Origin: an uncultured Clostridia bacterium
GTDB lineage: Bacteria > Bacillota > Clostridia > Oscillospirales > Acutalibacteraceae
DNA: 51,270 bases
Direction of reading: 5' to 3'
Assembly: GCA_947170465.1 (NCBI GenBank)
Contig: CAMVTS010000001.1
Coordinates: 67,664 to 118,933 of the forward strand
Below the pieces are notes generated by a model. The model was not told the origin of the DNA and did not search any database. It saw only the letters and a list, made by a program, of their open reading frames with translations. Shown piece by piece: positions 32,633 through 41,363 of this stretch (the first letter of the stretch is position 1; the number at the start of each line of letters is the position of its first letter). The position numbers were made by a program, and so were the translations under genes.

Positions 32633-33262
32633 TTAGTTATTCATGCGGTAGCAAAGTGTCATGAGCTTGTCGCTCAGGTGGACGTTCTCAACGATAGTGT
32701 CGGGGTATTTGCTGGCGATATCGTAGTGACTGAAATTCCAGTAGCTCCTGATACCCAGTGCGTACAGCCGGCTCATCACCTTTTCGACGGCTTCCTTGGG
32801 AATCGTCAGAATTGCGGTGTCCACATGGTTGCTCCGGCAGAAATCCTCCAGCTCGCTTTCGCTGCGGATAGTCAGCTCGCCGATGCTTGTACCGACTTTT
32901 TGGGGGTCGGTATCAAAGCAGGCAGTCAGGTGAAAGCCCATCTTGTCGAATTGCAGATGATTGGCAAGTGCCGAGCCAAAGTGACCGGCGCCAATCAGAA
33001 TCGTTTTGTAGCCGTTGTTGAGACCGAGAATATTGGTGATTTCCTCCTTGAGCTGACGGACGCTGTAGCCGTAGCCCTGCTGACCGAAGCCGCCGAAGCA
33101 GTTCAGATCCTGCCTGACCTGTGAAGCGGTCACATGCATAATCTGCGCCAGCTTGGTAGAGGAAATTCTGTCGACATTCTGGTTGTCGAGTTCAGAAAGG
33201 AAGCGGTAATATCGCGGCAGGCGCCGGATAACCGACATCGAAATGTTGTCATTCTTGGACAT
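32633..33262 (-). CDS. rex: Redox-sensing transcriptional repressor Rex
   Basis: Rex binds operators when NADH is low and is released when NADH rises, controlling fermentation and energy genes. The 209-residue protein has an N-terminal winged helix (VIRRLPRYYRFLSELDNQNV, STKLAQIMHVTASQVRQDL), the linker FGGFGQQGYGY and the NAD-binding Rossmann motif LIGAGHFGSALAN. The start follows TAGGAGA. It lies 29 bases after icd, so it is probably made with the two tricarboxylic acid enzymes. A possible Rex operator is seen at 24506. Confidence 0.95.
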   Translation of the reverse strand: MSKNDNISMSVIRRLPRYYRFLSELDNQNVDRISSTKLAQIMHVTASQVRQDLNCFGGFGQQGYGYSVRQLKEEITNILGLNNGYKTILIGAGHFGSALANHLQFDKMGFHLTACFDTDPQKVGTSIGELTIRSESELEDFCRSNHVDTAILTIPKEAVEKVMSRLYALGIRSYWNFSHYDIASKYPDTIVENVHLSDKLMTLCYRMNN

Positions 33263-33291
33263 GACTCACAAATCTCCTAAGTGTTTAAGAT

Positions 33292-34503
33292 TTATGCAAG
33301 GGAAGCCGCCAGACGCTCGTTAATCGCTTTGAGGAAGTCCTCGGTGTTGACCTTCTGCTTGTTTTCGAGGTTGGAAATCAGGTAGAGGTCGCCGGTCATA
33401 ATGCCGTCCTCGATGGTCTGAATGGTCGCCGCTTCGAGCTTGTCGGCAAACGCCGTCAGCTCCGGCAGCTTGTCCAGCTCGCCGCGCTTTCTGAGCGCGC
33501 CAGTCCATGCAAAGAGGGTAGCCACGGAGTTGGTGGAGGTCTCCTCGCCCTTTAAGTACTTGTAATAGTGGCGCTGAACGGTGCCGTGAGCCGCCTCATA
33601 CTCATAAATGCCGTCGGGAGAGACGAGCACGCTGGTCATCATGGCGAGAGAGCCGAACGCGGTGGCAATCATATCGCTCATCACGTCGCCGTCGTAGTTC
33701 TTGCAAGCCCACATGTAGCCGCCTTCGCTGCGGATAACGCGCGCGACAGCGTCGTCAATCAGGGTGTAGAAGAATTCCAGACCGGCGTCCTCAAACTTGT
33801 CCTTGTACTCATTCTCAAAGATTTCCGCAAAAATATCCTTGAAGCGGTGGTCGTAAATCTTGCTGATGGTGTCCTTGGTGGCGAACCACACGTCAATCTT
33901 CTGGTCGAGCGCGTAGTTAAAGCAGGAGCGCGCAAAGGAAGCGATGCTCTTGTCGATATTGTGCATGCCCTGAATCACGCCGTCGGTGGTGAAGTCAAAA
34001 ATCAGGCTTCTTTCCTCGGTGCCGTCGGGCTTGGTAACGCAAAGCTCCGCCTTGCTGCCGCCTTCCACGCGCATTTCGGTGTTCTTGTAAACGTCACCGT
34101 AGGCGTGACGCGCAATGCAGATGGGCTTCGTCCAGGTGGGAATGTAGGGGGTGATACCCTTGACAAGAATGGGGCTTCTGAACACGGTGCCGTCCAGAAT
34201 CGCGCGGATGGTGCCGTTGGGGGACTTCCACATGCTCTTGAGGTTGTACTCGCTCATTCTCGCCGCGTTGGGGGTGATGGTGGCGCACTTGACCGCCACG
34301 CCGTACTTCTTGGTCGCGTTGGCGGAGTCAATCGTCACCTGGTCGTCGGTTTCGTTGCGGTGAACCAGACCGAGGTCATAGTACTCGGTCTTGAGGTCAA
34401 CGTAGGGGGTAATCAGAATATCCTTGATTTCCTGCCAGATAATTCTGGTCATTTCGTCGCCGTCCATTTCGACGAGCGGCGTTGTCATTTTAATCTTATC
34501 CAT
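33292..34503 (-). CDS. icd: NADP-dependent isocitrate dehydrogenase
   Basis: This enzyme oxidises isocitrate to 2-oxoglutarate with NADP, feeding glutamate synthesis. The 403-residue protein is of the eukaryote-like (type II) class: [13 protein letters not shown] near the start, [17 protein letters not shown] as the substrate-phosphate region, the metal aspartates in [12 protein letters not shown] and the NADP-site [12 protein letters not shown]. It follows aconitase by 2 bases. No citrate synthase is in the window. The branched oxidative path to 2-oxoglutarate is common in anaerobic Clostridia. Confidence 0.95.
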   Translation of the reverse strand: MDKIKMTTPLVEMDGDEMTRIIWQEIKDILITPYVDLKTEYYDLGLVHRNETDDQVTIDSANATKKYGVAVKCATITPNAARMSEYNLKSMWKSPNGTIRAILDGTVFRSPILVKGITPYIPTWTKPICIARHAYGDVYKNTEMRVEGGSKAELCVTKPDGTEERSLIFDFTTDGVIQGMHNIDKSIASFARSCFNYALDQKIDVWFATKDTISKIYDHRFKDIFAEIFENEYKDKFEDAGLEFFYTLIDDAVARVIRSEGGYMWACKNYDGDVMSDMIATAFGSLAMMTSVLVSPDGIYEYEAAHGTVQRHYYKYLKGEETSTNSVATLFAWTGALRKRGELDKLPELTAFADKLEAATIQTIEDGIMTGDLYLISNLENKQKVNTEDFLKAINERLAASLA

Positions 34504-34505
34504 GT

Positions 34506-36437
34506 TCAGCTGTTCTCCTTTGTGTAATCGAGCAGACCGCCTGCGAGAATAATCGCTCTGGTGCGGTCAGAGAGGTCGCAGTCCGCCATAATGGTCTGGT
34601 TGGTGGTGCGGTTCACCACGGTAATCGCGGAGCCGGTGGCGATTTCGTCCTTGACGTCGGGCAGTTCCAGCATGTCGCCCAGCTTAATCTTGTCGTAATC
34701 GGAAGGATTTTGGAAGGTGAGCGGCAGAATACCGGCGTTAATCAGGTTGCTCTTGTGGATTCTCGCGAAGCTCTTGACGAGAACCGCCTTCACGCCCAGG
34801 AAGAGCGGCGCGAGTGCGGCGTGCTCACGGGAAGAGCCCTGACCGTAGTTCTCGCCGCCGACGATAATGCTCTTGCCGAGCATTTTGGCTCTCGCCGGGA
34901 ACTCCGTGTCACAGACGGTGAAGCAGTGCTCGGAAATTTTCGGAATGTTGGAGCGCAGGGGCAGAATCTTCGCGCCTGCGGGCATGATGTGGTCGGTGGT
35001 GATATTGTCGCCAACCTTCAGCGAGCAGGTCGCCTCAATGCTCTCGGTCAGGGGAGAGGTCTTGGGATATTCCTTGATGTTGGGACCTCTGAGAATTTCC
35101 ACGCTGTCCATCTCCTCCACGGGAGCCGGGGCTATGACCATATTGTCGTTGATGAGGAACTTTTCGGGCAGCTCAATCTGCGCCGCCTCGCCTAAGCATC
35201 TGGGGTCGGTGAATACGCCGGTCAGCGCGGAAACCGCGGCAGTCTCCGGAGAAACCAGGTAAATCTGACCGTCGGCAGTGCCGCTTCTGCCCTCAAAGTT
35301 GCGGTTGAAGGTTCTCAGCGAAACGCCCTTGCTGTTGGGTGACTGACCCATGCCGATACAGGGACCGCAGGCGCTTTCGAGAATACGCGCACCGGCGGCA
35401 ATCATGTCGGCGAGAGCGCCGTTGAGCGCCAGCATGTTGAACACCTGCTTGCTGCCCGGAGCGATGGCGAGGGAGACGTTGTCGGCAACCTTCTTGCCCT
35501 TGAGGATATGCGCCACGCGCATCATATCGAGATAGCTGGAGTTGGTGCAGGAGCCGATACAAACCTGATCGACGGTCTTGCCTTCCAGCTCCTTGATGGT
35601 TTTGATGTTGTCGGGGGAGTGAGGACAAGCCGCCAGCGGCACCAGCTCGTCGAGGTCGATTTCAATGACCTCGTCGTAAACCGCGTCAGCGTCCGCGCTC
35701 AGCTCGGTGTAATCCTCCTCGCGACCCTGCGCACGCAGGAACTCTCTGGTGATTTCGTCGGAAGGGAATACCGAGGTGGTGGCGCCCAGCTCGGCGCCCA
35801 TGTTGGTGATGGTGGCTCTTTCGGGAACGGTCAGAGTTTTCACGCCCTCGCCGCCGTACTCGACAATCTTGCCGACGCCGCCCTTGACGCTCATCACGCG
35901 CAGCACCGCGAGAATAATGTCCTTCGCGGAGACCCAGGGACTGAGCCTGCCGGTGAGGTTGACTCTCACCATCTTGGGCATGGTGATATAGTAAGCGCCG
36001 CCGCCCATGGCGACCGCGACGTCCAGACCGCCCGCGCCGATTGCCAGCATACCGATACCGCCGCCGGTGGGTGTGTGGCTGTCAGAGCCGATTAAGGTCT
36101 TGCCCGGCTTGCCGAAGCGCTCCAGGTGAACCTGGTGACAGATGCCGTTGCCGGGACGTGAGAAATAAATGCCGTGCTTTTTGCACACCGACTGGATAAA
36201 GCGGTGGTCGTCGGCATTTTCAAAGCCTGTCTGCAAGGTGTTGTGGTCAATATAGGCGACGCTCTTTTCGGTCTTGACTCTGGGAATCCCCATCGCCTCG
36301 TACTCAATATACGCCATGGTGCCTGTCGCGTCCTGCGTCAGCGTCTGGTCAATGCGCAGACCTACGTCCTTGCCGACCTCCATCTCGCCGCTCACGAGGT
36401 GCGCCTTGATAATTTTCTGTGCAATCGTATAGCCCAT
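34506..36437 (-). CDS. acnA: Aconitate hydratase
   Basis: Aconitase isomerises citrate to isocitrate with a [4Fe-4S] cluster. The 643-residue protein has the three cluster cysteines, one in [14 protein letters not shown] (second Cys) and two in [15 protein letters not shown], plus [13 protein letters not shown] and the swivelling domain motif [15 protein letters not shown]. The size matches the short mitochondrial-like class. I chose the ATG at 36437 (MGYTIAQKI), which has GGAGG 7 bases ahead; an earlier in-frame ATG overlaps that ribosome site. It is the first gene of acn-icd-rex-comEC. Confidence 0.94.
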   Translation of the reverse strand: MGYTIAQKIIKAHLVSGEMEVGKDVGLRIDQTLTQDATGTMAYIEYEAMGIPRVKTEKSVAYIDHNTLQTGFENADDHRFIQSVCKKHGIYFSRPGNGICHQVHLERFGKPGKTLIGSDSHTPTGGGIGMLAIGAGGLDVAVAMGGGAYYITMPKMVRVNLTGRLSPWVSAKDIILAVLRVMSVKGGVGKIVEYGGEGVKTLTVPERATITNMGAELGATTSVFPSDEITREFLRAQGREEDYTELSADADAVYDEVIEIDLDELVPLAACPHSPDNIKTIKELEGKTVDQVCIGSCTNSSYLDMMRVAHILKGKKVADNVSLAIAPGSKQVFNMLALNGALADMIAAGARILESACGPCIGMGQSPNSKGVSLRTFNRNFEGRSGTADGQIYLVSPETAAVSALTGVFTDPRCLGEAAQIELPEKFLINDNMVIAPAPVEEMDSVEILRGPNIKEYPKTSPLTESIEATCSLKVGDNITTDHIMPAGAKILPLRSNIPKISEHCFTVCDTEFPARAKMLGKSIIVGGENYGQGSSREHAALAPLFLGVKAVLVKSFARIHKSNLINAGILPLTFQNPSDYDKIKLGDMLELPDVKDEIATGSAITVVNRTTNQTIMADCDLSDRTRAIILAGGLLDYTKENS

Positions 36438-36466
36438 AGATTTACCTCCATTCAAAAACTGTTTCT

Positions 36467-36495
36467 ATTATATAACAATCCGTGGTGATTGTAAA
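36467..36495 (-). promoter_or_regulatory. Sigma-A promoter of the acn-icd-rex-comEC operon
   Basis: On the minus strand TTTACA (36495-36490) and TATAAT (36472-36467) are 17 bases apart. The leader to the aconitase ATG is about 22 bases. Confidence 0.82.
36475..36492. promoter_or_regulatory. Inverted repeat between -35 and -10 of the acn promoter
   Basis: ACAATC and GATTGT form a perfect six-base inverted repeat around CGTGGT, covering the whole spacer of the acn promoter. A protein bound here would block transcription. It does not match Rex or CcpC sites known to me; the regulator is unknown. Confidence 0.5.
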
Positions 36496-36602
36496 GCAAA
36501 AAATACCTTGCGCACCACAAAATGTGGGATAGCGCCTGACAAATTAGGAAATTTTCGCAAAAAACCAACCGCCGTTGTACAAAAGGTGATGGAAATTACA
36601 AA

Positions 36603-36631
36603 TTGCAATCGCCCTTCAACGGTGCTATAAT
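36603..36631 (+). promoter_or_regulatory. Sigma-A promoter of typA
   Basis: TTGCAA (36603-36608) and TATAAT (36626-36631) are 17 bases apart, with TGC just before the -10 (extended -10). It is divergent from the acn promoter about 110 bases away. Confidence 0.8.
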
Positions 36632-36673
36632 AAATTAGTTAAAGATTAGATTATGCGTATTGGAGTAATGAGC

Positions 36674-38494
36674 ATGGTAAGAGAAGATTTAAGAAATATC
36701 GCGATAATCGCGCACGTCGACCACGGCAAGACGACGCTGGTCGACCAGTTATTGCGTCAGAGCGGCGTTTTCCGCGCCAACGAAAACGTCGAGGAACGCG
36801 TCATGGATTCCAACGACCTCGAACGCGAGCGCGGTATCACGATTCTGTCAAAGCCCACCGCCGTCATGTACAACGGCATTAAAATCAATATCGTGGACAC
36901 GCCCGGACACGCCGATTTCGGCGGTGAGGTCGAGCGTATCCTGCAGATGGTCGACGGCGTTGTCCTGCTGGTCGACGCGTTCGAGGGCTGCATGCCGCAG
37001 ACGCGCTTCGTGCTCAAAAAGGCGCTCGGTCTCGGCAAAAAGCCGCTGGTCGTGCTCAACAAAATCGACCGTCCCGGCGCGCGTCCGGAGGAGGTTGTCG
37101 ACGAGGTGCTCGACCTCTTTATCGAGCTCGGCGCCGACGACGACCAGCTGGAATTTCCGGTGGTCTACGCCTCCGCGAGAGACGGCTACGCAAGCCTTGA
37201 CCCCAACACGCCCGGCACGGACATGCAGCCGCTTTTTGAAGCGATTGTCAGTGAGATTCCGGCTCCCCAGGGCGACCCTGACGGCGGTCTGCAAATTCTC
37301 ATTTCCAATATCGACGCGGACAATTTTGTCGGCAGAATCGGCGTCGGCAGGGTAGAGCGCGGCACCGTCAAAAACGGCCAGAGCGTCACCCTCTGCCATA
37401 CCGACGGCACCACCAAGGCGGCGCGCATCGGCAAGCTCTATCAGTTTGAGGGACTCAAGCGCGTCGAGTGCGACGATGCGTCGCTCGGCGATTTGGTCTG
37501 CATCAGCGGTATTCAGGATATCAACATCGGCGAAACCCTTTGCTCCAACGACTGCGTAGAGCCGCTGCCCTTCGTCAAGATTGACGAGCCGACCGTCACC
37601 ATGAACTTCATGGTCAACAATTCACCCTTTGCCGGCAGGGAAGGCAAGTACGTCACCTCCCGCAATATCCGCGACCGTCTCTTCAAGGAGATTGAAACCA
37701 ATATCGCCCTGCGCGTGGAGGAAACCGACAGCGCCGACACCTTCAAGGTGTCCGGCAGAGGCGAGCTGCACCTCTCGATTCTGATTGAGACCATGCGCCG
37801 CCAGAATTTTGAGTTCCAGGTGTCCCGTCCGCAGGTTATCACCAAGGAAATCGACGGCAAGCTCTGCGAGCCGATGGAATATCTGATTATCGAGGTGCCC
37901 GACAGCTACGTCGGCGCGGTCATGGAAAAGCTCGGCTCACGCAAGGCGGAGCTGATTAACATGGGTACGCGCGACGGCGGCGTGACGCATATCGAGTTCC
38001 GCATTCCGGCGAGAGGTCTGATGGGCTACCGTCCGGAATTTCTCACCGACACCAACGGCAACGGCATCATGAACCACGTCTTTGACGGCTACGAGCCGTG
38101 GAAGGGCGACATTGTCACCCGTCACCAGGGATCCCTGATTGCCTTTGAAACCGGCGACACCGTCACCTACGGACTCTACGCCGCGCAGGAGAGAGGACGG
38201 CTCTTTATCGGCGCGGGCGTGCCGGTCTACGAGGGCATGATTGTCGGCGCCAGCCCGAAATCCGAGGACATCACCGTCAACGTCTGCAAGAAAAAGCACA
38301 TCACCAACACGCGCGCCTCCGGCTCCGACGACGCGCTCAAGCTGACGCCCCCGACGATTATGTCACTGGAGCAGTGCCTTGAATTTATCGCGGACGACGA
38401 GCTGGTGGAGGTCACACCGGAAAATATCCGCATGAGAAAGCGTATTCTTTCCAAGGAGCAGAGAATGAAGCAGGCATTCCGCAACAAAAAATGA
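36674..38494 (+). CDS. typA: Ribosome-binding GTPase TypA/BipA
   Basis: TypA is a translational GTPase related to EF-G that aids 50S assembly and growth under stress. The 606-residue protein has G1 as AHVDHGKTTL, G2 RERGITI, G3 DTPGHADF and G4 NKIDRPGA, followed by the domain III-V region and the TypA-specific C-terminal domain with KKKHITNTRASGSDDALKL. I chose ATG 36674 because GGAG ends 8 bases upstream; the ATG six bases earlier is too close to it. The exonuclease gene starts inside its stop. Confidence 0.95.
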   Translation: MVREDLRNIAIIAHVDHGKTTLVDQLLRQSGVFRANENVEERVMDSNDLERERGITILSKPTAVMYNGIKINIVDTPGHADFGGEVERILQMVDGVVLLVDAFEGCMPQTRFVLKKALGLGKKPLVVLNKIDRPGARPEEVVDEVLDLFIELGADDDQLEFPVVYASARDGYASLDPNTPGTDMQPLFEAIVSEIPAPQGDPDGGLQILISNIDADNFVGRIGVGRVERGTVKNGQSVTLCHTDGTTKAARIGKLYQFEGLKRVECDDASLGDLVCISGIQDINIGETLCSNDCVEPLPFVKIDEPTVTMNFMVNNSPFAGREGKYVTSRNIRDRLFKEIETNIALRVEETDSADTFKVSGRGELHLSILIETMRRQNFEFQVSRPQVITKEIDGKLCEPMEYLIIEVPDSYVGAVMEKLGSRKAELINMGTRDGGVTHIEFRIPARGLMGYRPEFLTDTNGNGIMNHVFDGYEPWKGDIVTRHQGSLIAFETGDTVTYGLYAAQERGRLFIGAGVPVYEGMIVGASPKSEDITVNVCKKKHITNTRASGSDDALKLTPPTIMSLEQCLEFIADDELVEVTPENIRMRKRILSKEQRMKQAFRNKK

Positions 38495-39375
38495 GTTACG
38501 TCATTTTAGATTTGGAGTGGAACGCCGCCTACAGCAAGCGCGCCGGACGGTTTGTGAATGAGATTATCGAGTTCGGCGCGGTGCGTCTGGACGACGACCT
38601 CAACATCACCGCGTCCTTCGCCGCCTTAGTCAAGCCAAAAATCACCCGTCGGCTCAACGGCAAGGTCAAGCAGCTCACCAAGATTTCGCTGGACGAGCTC
38701 AAAAGCGGCGTGAGCTTTCTGACAGCGGCAAAGCAGTTCGCGGAATTTCTCGGACACAGCACCCTCATGACCTGGGGTACGTCCGATATTCACGCGCTGA
38801 TTGAGAACTTCACCGTCTTTACCGGCGATTATCATATTCCCTTTATCACCACCTACTGCGACATTCAGGAGTACTGCGAGCGCGCGCTTGACAAGTTCGA
38901 CGAGGGCAACCAGATGGGACTGGGCGCCTGTGCCGAGCTCCTCGGCGTGACCTTCTCCGAGGACGAACAGCACCGCGCCGACGCGGACGCAATCCTCAGC
39001 CAGCAGTGCCTCAAAGCCGTCGCCAAGCGTTTTCCGCTGGAGGACGCGATTCTCCGCGCGGACTGCGAGGAATTCTACGAGCGCATGACCTTTAAGAACC
39101 ATTTCATCACCGACATCGACGATCCGGATATCGACCGTGCGCAGCTGCGCTTCCGCTGCGACAAATGCGGCAAGCCGGCGCGGCGCGTGAAGAAATGGCG
39201 CATGCACAACAAGAATTTTTCCTCCGAATTTTACTGTAAGCACTGCGGCAGAAAATTCATCGGCAGGGTTTCCTTCAAAAAGCGCTACGACGGCGTGAAG
39301 GTCAACAAGCGCACCCTTGATATTGTTCCAAAAAAGAAACAAGAGGAACAGCAAGCCGAAGCACCAACCCCATAA
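38491..39375 (+). CDS. DEDDh 3'-5' exonuclease with C-terminal zinc ribbon
   Basis: This is a DnaQ-like exonuclease, similar in its N-terminal part to KapD and other RNase T-type enzymes. The 294-residue protein has motif I ILDLEWNAAY (Asp and Glu ligands), the motif II region TWGTSDIHAL and motif III with EQHRADADAI (His and Asp). A C-terminal zinc ribbon (CDKCGK and CKHCGRKF) and a Lys/Gln/Glu tail follow, which suggests nucleic-acid targeting. It overlaps typA by four bases, so the two are coupled. RNA is the more likely substrate, but this is inference. Confidence 0.85.
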   Translation: MSYVILDLEWNAAYSKRAGRFVNEIIEFGAVRLDDDLNITASFAALVKPKITRRLNGKVKQLTKISLDELKSGVSFLTAAKQFAEFLGHSTLMTWGTSDIHALIENFTVFTGDYHIPFITTYCDIQEYCERALDKFDEGNQMGLGACAELLGVTFSEDEQHRADADAILSQQCLKAVAKRFPLEDAILRADCEEFYERMTFKNHFITDIDDPDIDRAQLRFRCDKCGKPARRVKKWRMHNKNFSSEFYCKHCGRKFIGRVSFKKRYDGVKVNKRTLDIVPKKKQEEQQAEAPTP

Positions 39376-39383
39376 ATCATTTC

Positions 39384-39415
39384 ACGGACGGTTTTTCACC
39401 GTCCGTTTGTTGTTG
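39384..39415 (+). terminator. Terminator after the typA-exonuclease pair
   Basis: ACGGACGGT and ACCGTCCGT form a perfect nine-base stem with loop TTTTC, followed by a T-rich but interrupted run (TTGTTGTTG). It is probably an intrinsic terminator. Confidence 0.75.
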
Positions 39416-39445
39416 TCACAGAAAAAACAGAAAAAATAAAGATTT

Positions 39446-39489
39446 TTTCAACCTGATTTCATACAGTTTTCACTTTTGGGCATTATGAT
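39446..39489 (+). promoter_or_regulatory. Three helically phased TTTCA repeats before htrA
   Basis: TTTCA occurs at 39446, 39457 and 39468, exactly 11 bases apart, and a -10-like TATGAT follows at 39484-39489. No good -35 hexamer is present, so the repeats cover the -35 region. This is the usual arrangement for an OmpR-type response regulator that activates transcription; a stress two-component system of the CssRS kind is a plausible owner but is not seen here. Confidence 0.45.
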
Positions 39490-39543
39490 AATGACAACAT
39501 CAAAAAACAACAGCAAACGCTGACAGTTATAGGAGGTATAATC

Positions 39544-41223
39544 ATGAGTGATTTTTATGATGAGATTATGAATAACGAAATGCCCAAGTCCGAGCAGAAC
39601 AAGCCCGAACAGGAAGAACCCGTACAGGCAAGCGCCGCGAATGAGGAACCCGTTCCACAGACTGATTCCTATGAACCGGAGCAGGAGCAGGAATCCTCCG
39701 AGAGCTCCTACGAATGGAACGCGGAGGACAAGACCGAATCCGGCGAGTACCATTACTCCTACGTCAACGGCAACAACAGCGCCGCTTCCCACAATCCCAA
39801 TAACTACGACGCGCCCTACAGGACGCAGCAGCCGACCGGCACACAGGGCTACGCCTACCGGCAGCCCGGTCAGACATCAGCCAATCCCTACGGCTACCAG
39901 TCGCAGCAGAGCACGTACAACAGCTATTCCTCAGCGCCGAATTACGGTACGCCGCAGCCGCCTCAGCAGCCAAAGCATCAGGCAGCTGCCAAGACTCCCA
40001 AGCCAAAGAAGGAAAAGAAGCCCGTTTCACGCGGCTTCATCGCGGCAATGCTCGCCATCACCATGGTAGGTTCAGCGGCTCTCGGCTTTGGCGGCGGCAT
40101 GCTCGCCAAGAATCTGAACACCACCACCGCCGGCAACGTGACCATCAATCAGGTCAGCTCCTCCGGCGTGACGCAGACCTCGTCCGTATCGGCTTCCACC
40201 ACCTCCGATATCGTCAAAAAGACGGCGGACAGCGTGGTTGAAATCGCCACCGAAGGCACCGTGACCGGCAGCTTTGCCCGTCAGTACGTCACCAAGGGAG
40301 CCGGCTCCGGCGTCATCATTTCGGCGGACGGCTACATCGTCACCAACCACCACGTCATTGAGAACGCGAACTCCATTACCGTCACCCTGCGCGACGGCAC
40401 GACGAATTATAAGGCAACCCTGATTGGCAGCGACGAGGACAACGACATCGCCCTGCTCAAAATCGACGCGGAAGGCTTGTCGCCTGCCACCTTCGGCGAC
40501 AGCTCCTCTCTCGCGGTAGGCGACTATGTTGTCGCTATCGGCAATCCGCTCGGTACCCTCGGCGGCACCGTCACCGACGGTATCATTTCCGCCCTTGCGC
40601 GTGAGGTCACCATCGAGGACAAGAACATGACGCTCCTCCAGACCAACGCCCAAATCAGCCCCGGCAACTCCGGCGGCGGACTCTTCAACGCCAACGGCGA
40701 GCTGATTGGCATTGTCAACGCCAAGGACAGCGCGACCGAGGTCGAAGGTATCGCCTTCGCGATTCCCGTCAGCAACGTCCTTGACATCATCAAGGATTTG
40801 CAGAACTACGGCTACGTTACCGGCAAGATTGACATGGGCATGGAATTTGTCGATATCAATTCCAACGACACCGCCTTCTACTACGGCGTGAACCAGCTCG
40901 GCTGCTATGTTCTCTCCGTCAACACCGGCTCCAACGCGGAAAAAGCAGGCTTCAAGCGCGGCGATTTGATTGTAGCGGTCAACGAAACCAAGGTTTCCAC
41001 CTCCGAAGAAATCAGTAAGGCGCTTGAAAACTGCAAGGTCGGCGATTCCGTCAGCATCACCGTATCGCGCAACGGTCAGACCACTGACATCAAGCTGACC
41101 CTCCAGGAATACGTTCCCTCTGCCAAGCTCAACAACGACGCCCGTTCCGACAATTCCAACGGCAACGGCAATTCCCAGGGACGTTCCTTCAACGAATTCT
41201 TTGACGAAATCTTCGGCTGGTAA
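39544..41223 (+). CDS. htrA: HtrA/DegP-type membrane-anchored serine protease
   Basis: HtrA proteases degrade or refold misfolded proteins at the outer face of the membrane. The 559-residue protein has a long disordered cytoplasmic N terminus (1-160, rich in Gln, Pro, Tyr, Ser), one membrane segment (about 164-186), a trypsin-like domain with His270 in TNHHVIEN, Asp301 in DNDIALLK and Ser376 in GNSGGGL, and a C-terminal PDZ domain (about 430-530). The ribosome site TAGGAGG is strong. The N-terminal extension is longer than in most HtrA proteins. It ends in a terminator shared with murC. Confidence 0.94.
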   Translation: MSDFYDEIMNNEMPKSEQNKPEQEEPVQASAANEEPVPQTDSYEPEQEQESSESSYEWNAEDKTESGEYHYSYVNGNNSAASHNPNNYDAPYRTQQPTGTQGYAYRQPGQTSANPYGYQSQQSTYNSYSSAPNYGTPQPPQQPKHQAAAKTPKPKKEKKPVSRGFIAAMLAITMVGSAALGFGGGMLAKNLNTTTAGNVTINQVSSSGVTQTSSVSASTTSDIVKKTADSVVEIATEGTVTGSFARQYVTKGAGSGVIISADGYIVTNHHVIENANSITVTLRDGTTNYKATLIGSDEDNDIALLKIDAEGLSPATFGDSSSLAVGDYVVAIGNPLGTLGGTVTDGIISALAREVTIEDKNMTLLQTNAQISPGNSGGGLFNANGELIGIVNAKDSATEVEGIAFAIPVSNVLDIIKDLQNYGYVTGKIDMGMEFVDINSNDTAFYYGVNQLGCYVLSVNTGSNAEKAGFKRGDLIVAVNETKVSTSEEISKALENCKVGDSVSITVSRNGQTTDIKLTLQEYVPSAKLNNDARSDNSNGNGNSQGRSFNEFFDEIFGW

Positions 41224-41318
41224 GTGCCGGTGGGCGCTTCCTCCGGGCAGACAGGTTCATCGGGAGATGACCTTCTGTGCCGCGTCAAAACGACAATTTC
41301 ATTTCTCCTTCTTTATAT

Positions 41319-41352
41319 AAAAACGGCGTTCCATTTCCGGAACGCCGTTTTT
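41319..41352. terminator. Bidirectional terminator between htrA and murC
   Basis: AAACGGCGTTCC and GGAACGCCGTTT form a perfect twelve-base stem with loop ATTTCC; five A precede and five T follow. It serves both convergent genes. Confidence 0.92.
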
Positions 41353-41363
41353 CTGCAAAAGAA

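Noticed and set aside
36475-36492. Rex operator at the acn promoter
   Set aside because: The half-sites ACAATC/GATTGT point the wrong way round and do not match TTGTNAA/TTNACAA.
36438-36673. Riboswitch or T-box leader between acn and typA
   Set aside because: Both leaders are short (about 20-40 bases after the promoters) and no T-box or known aptamer pattern is seen.
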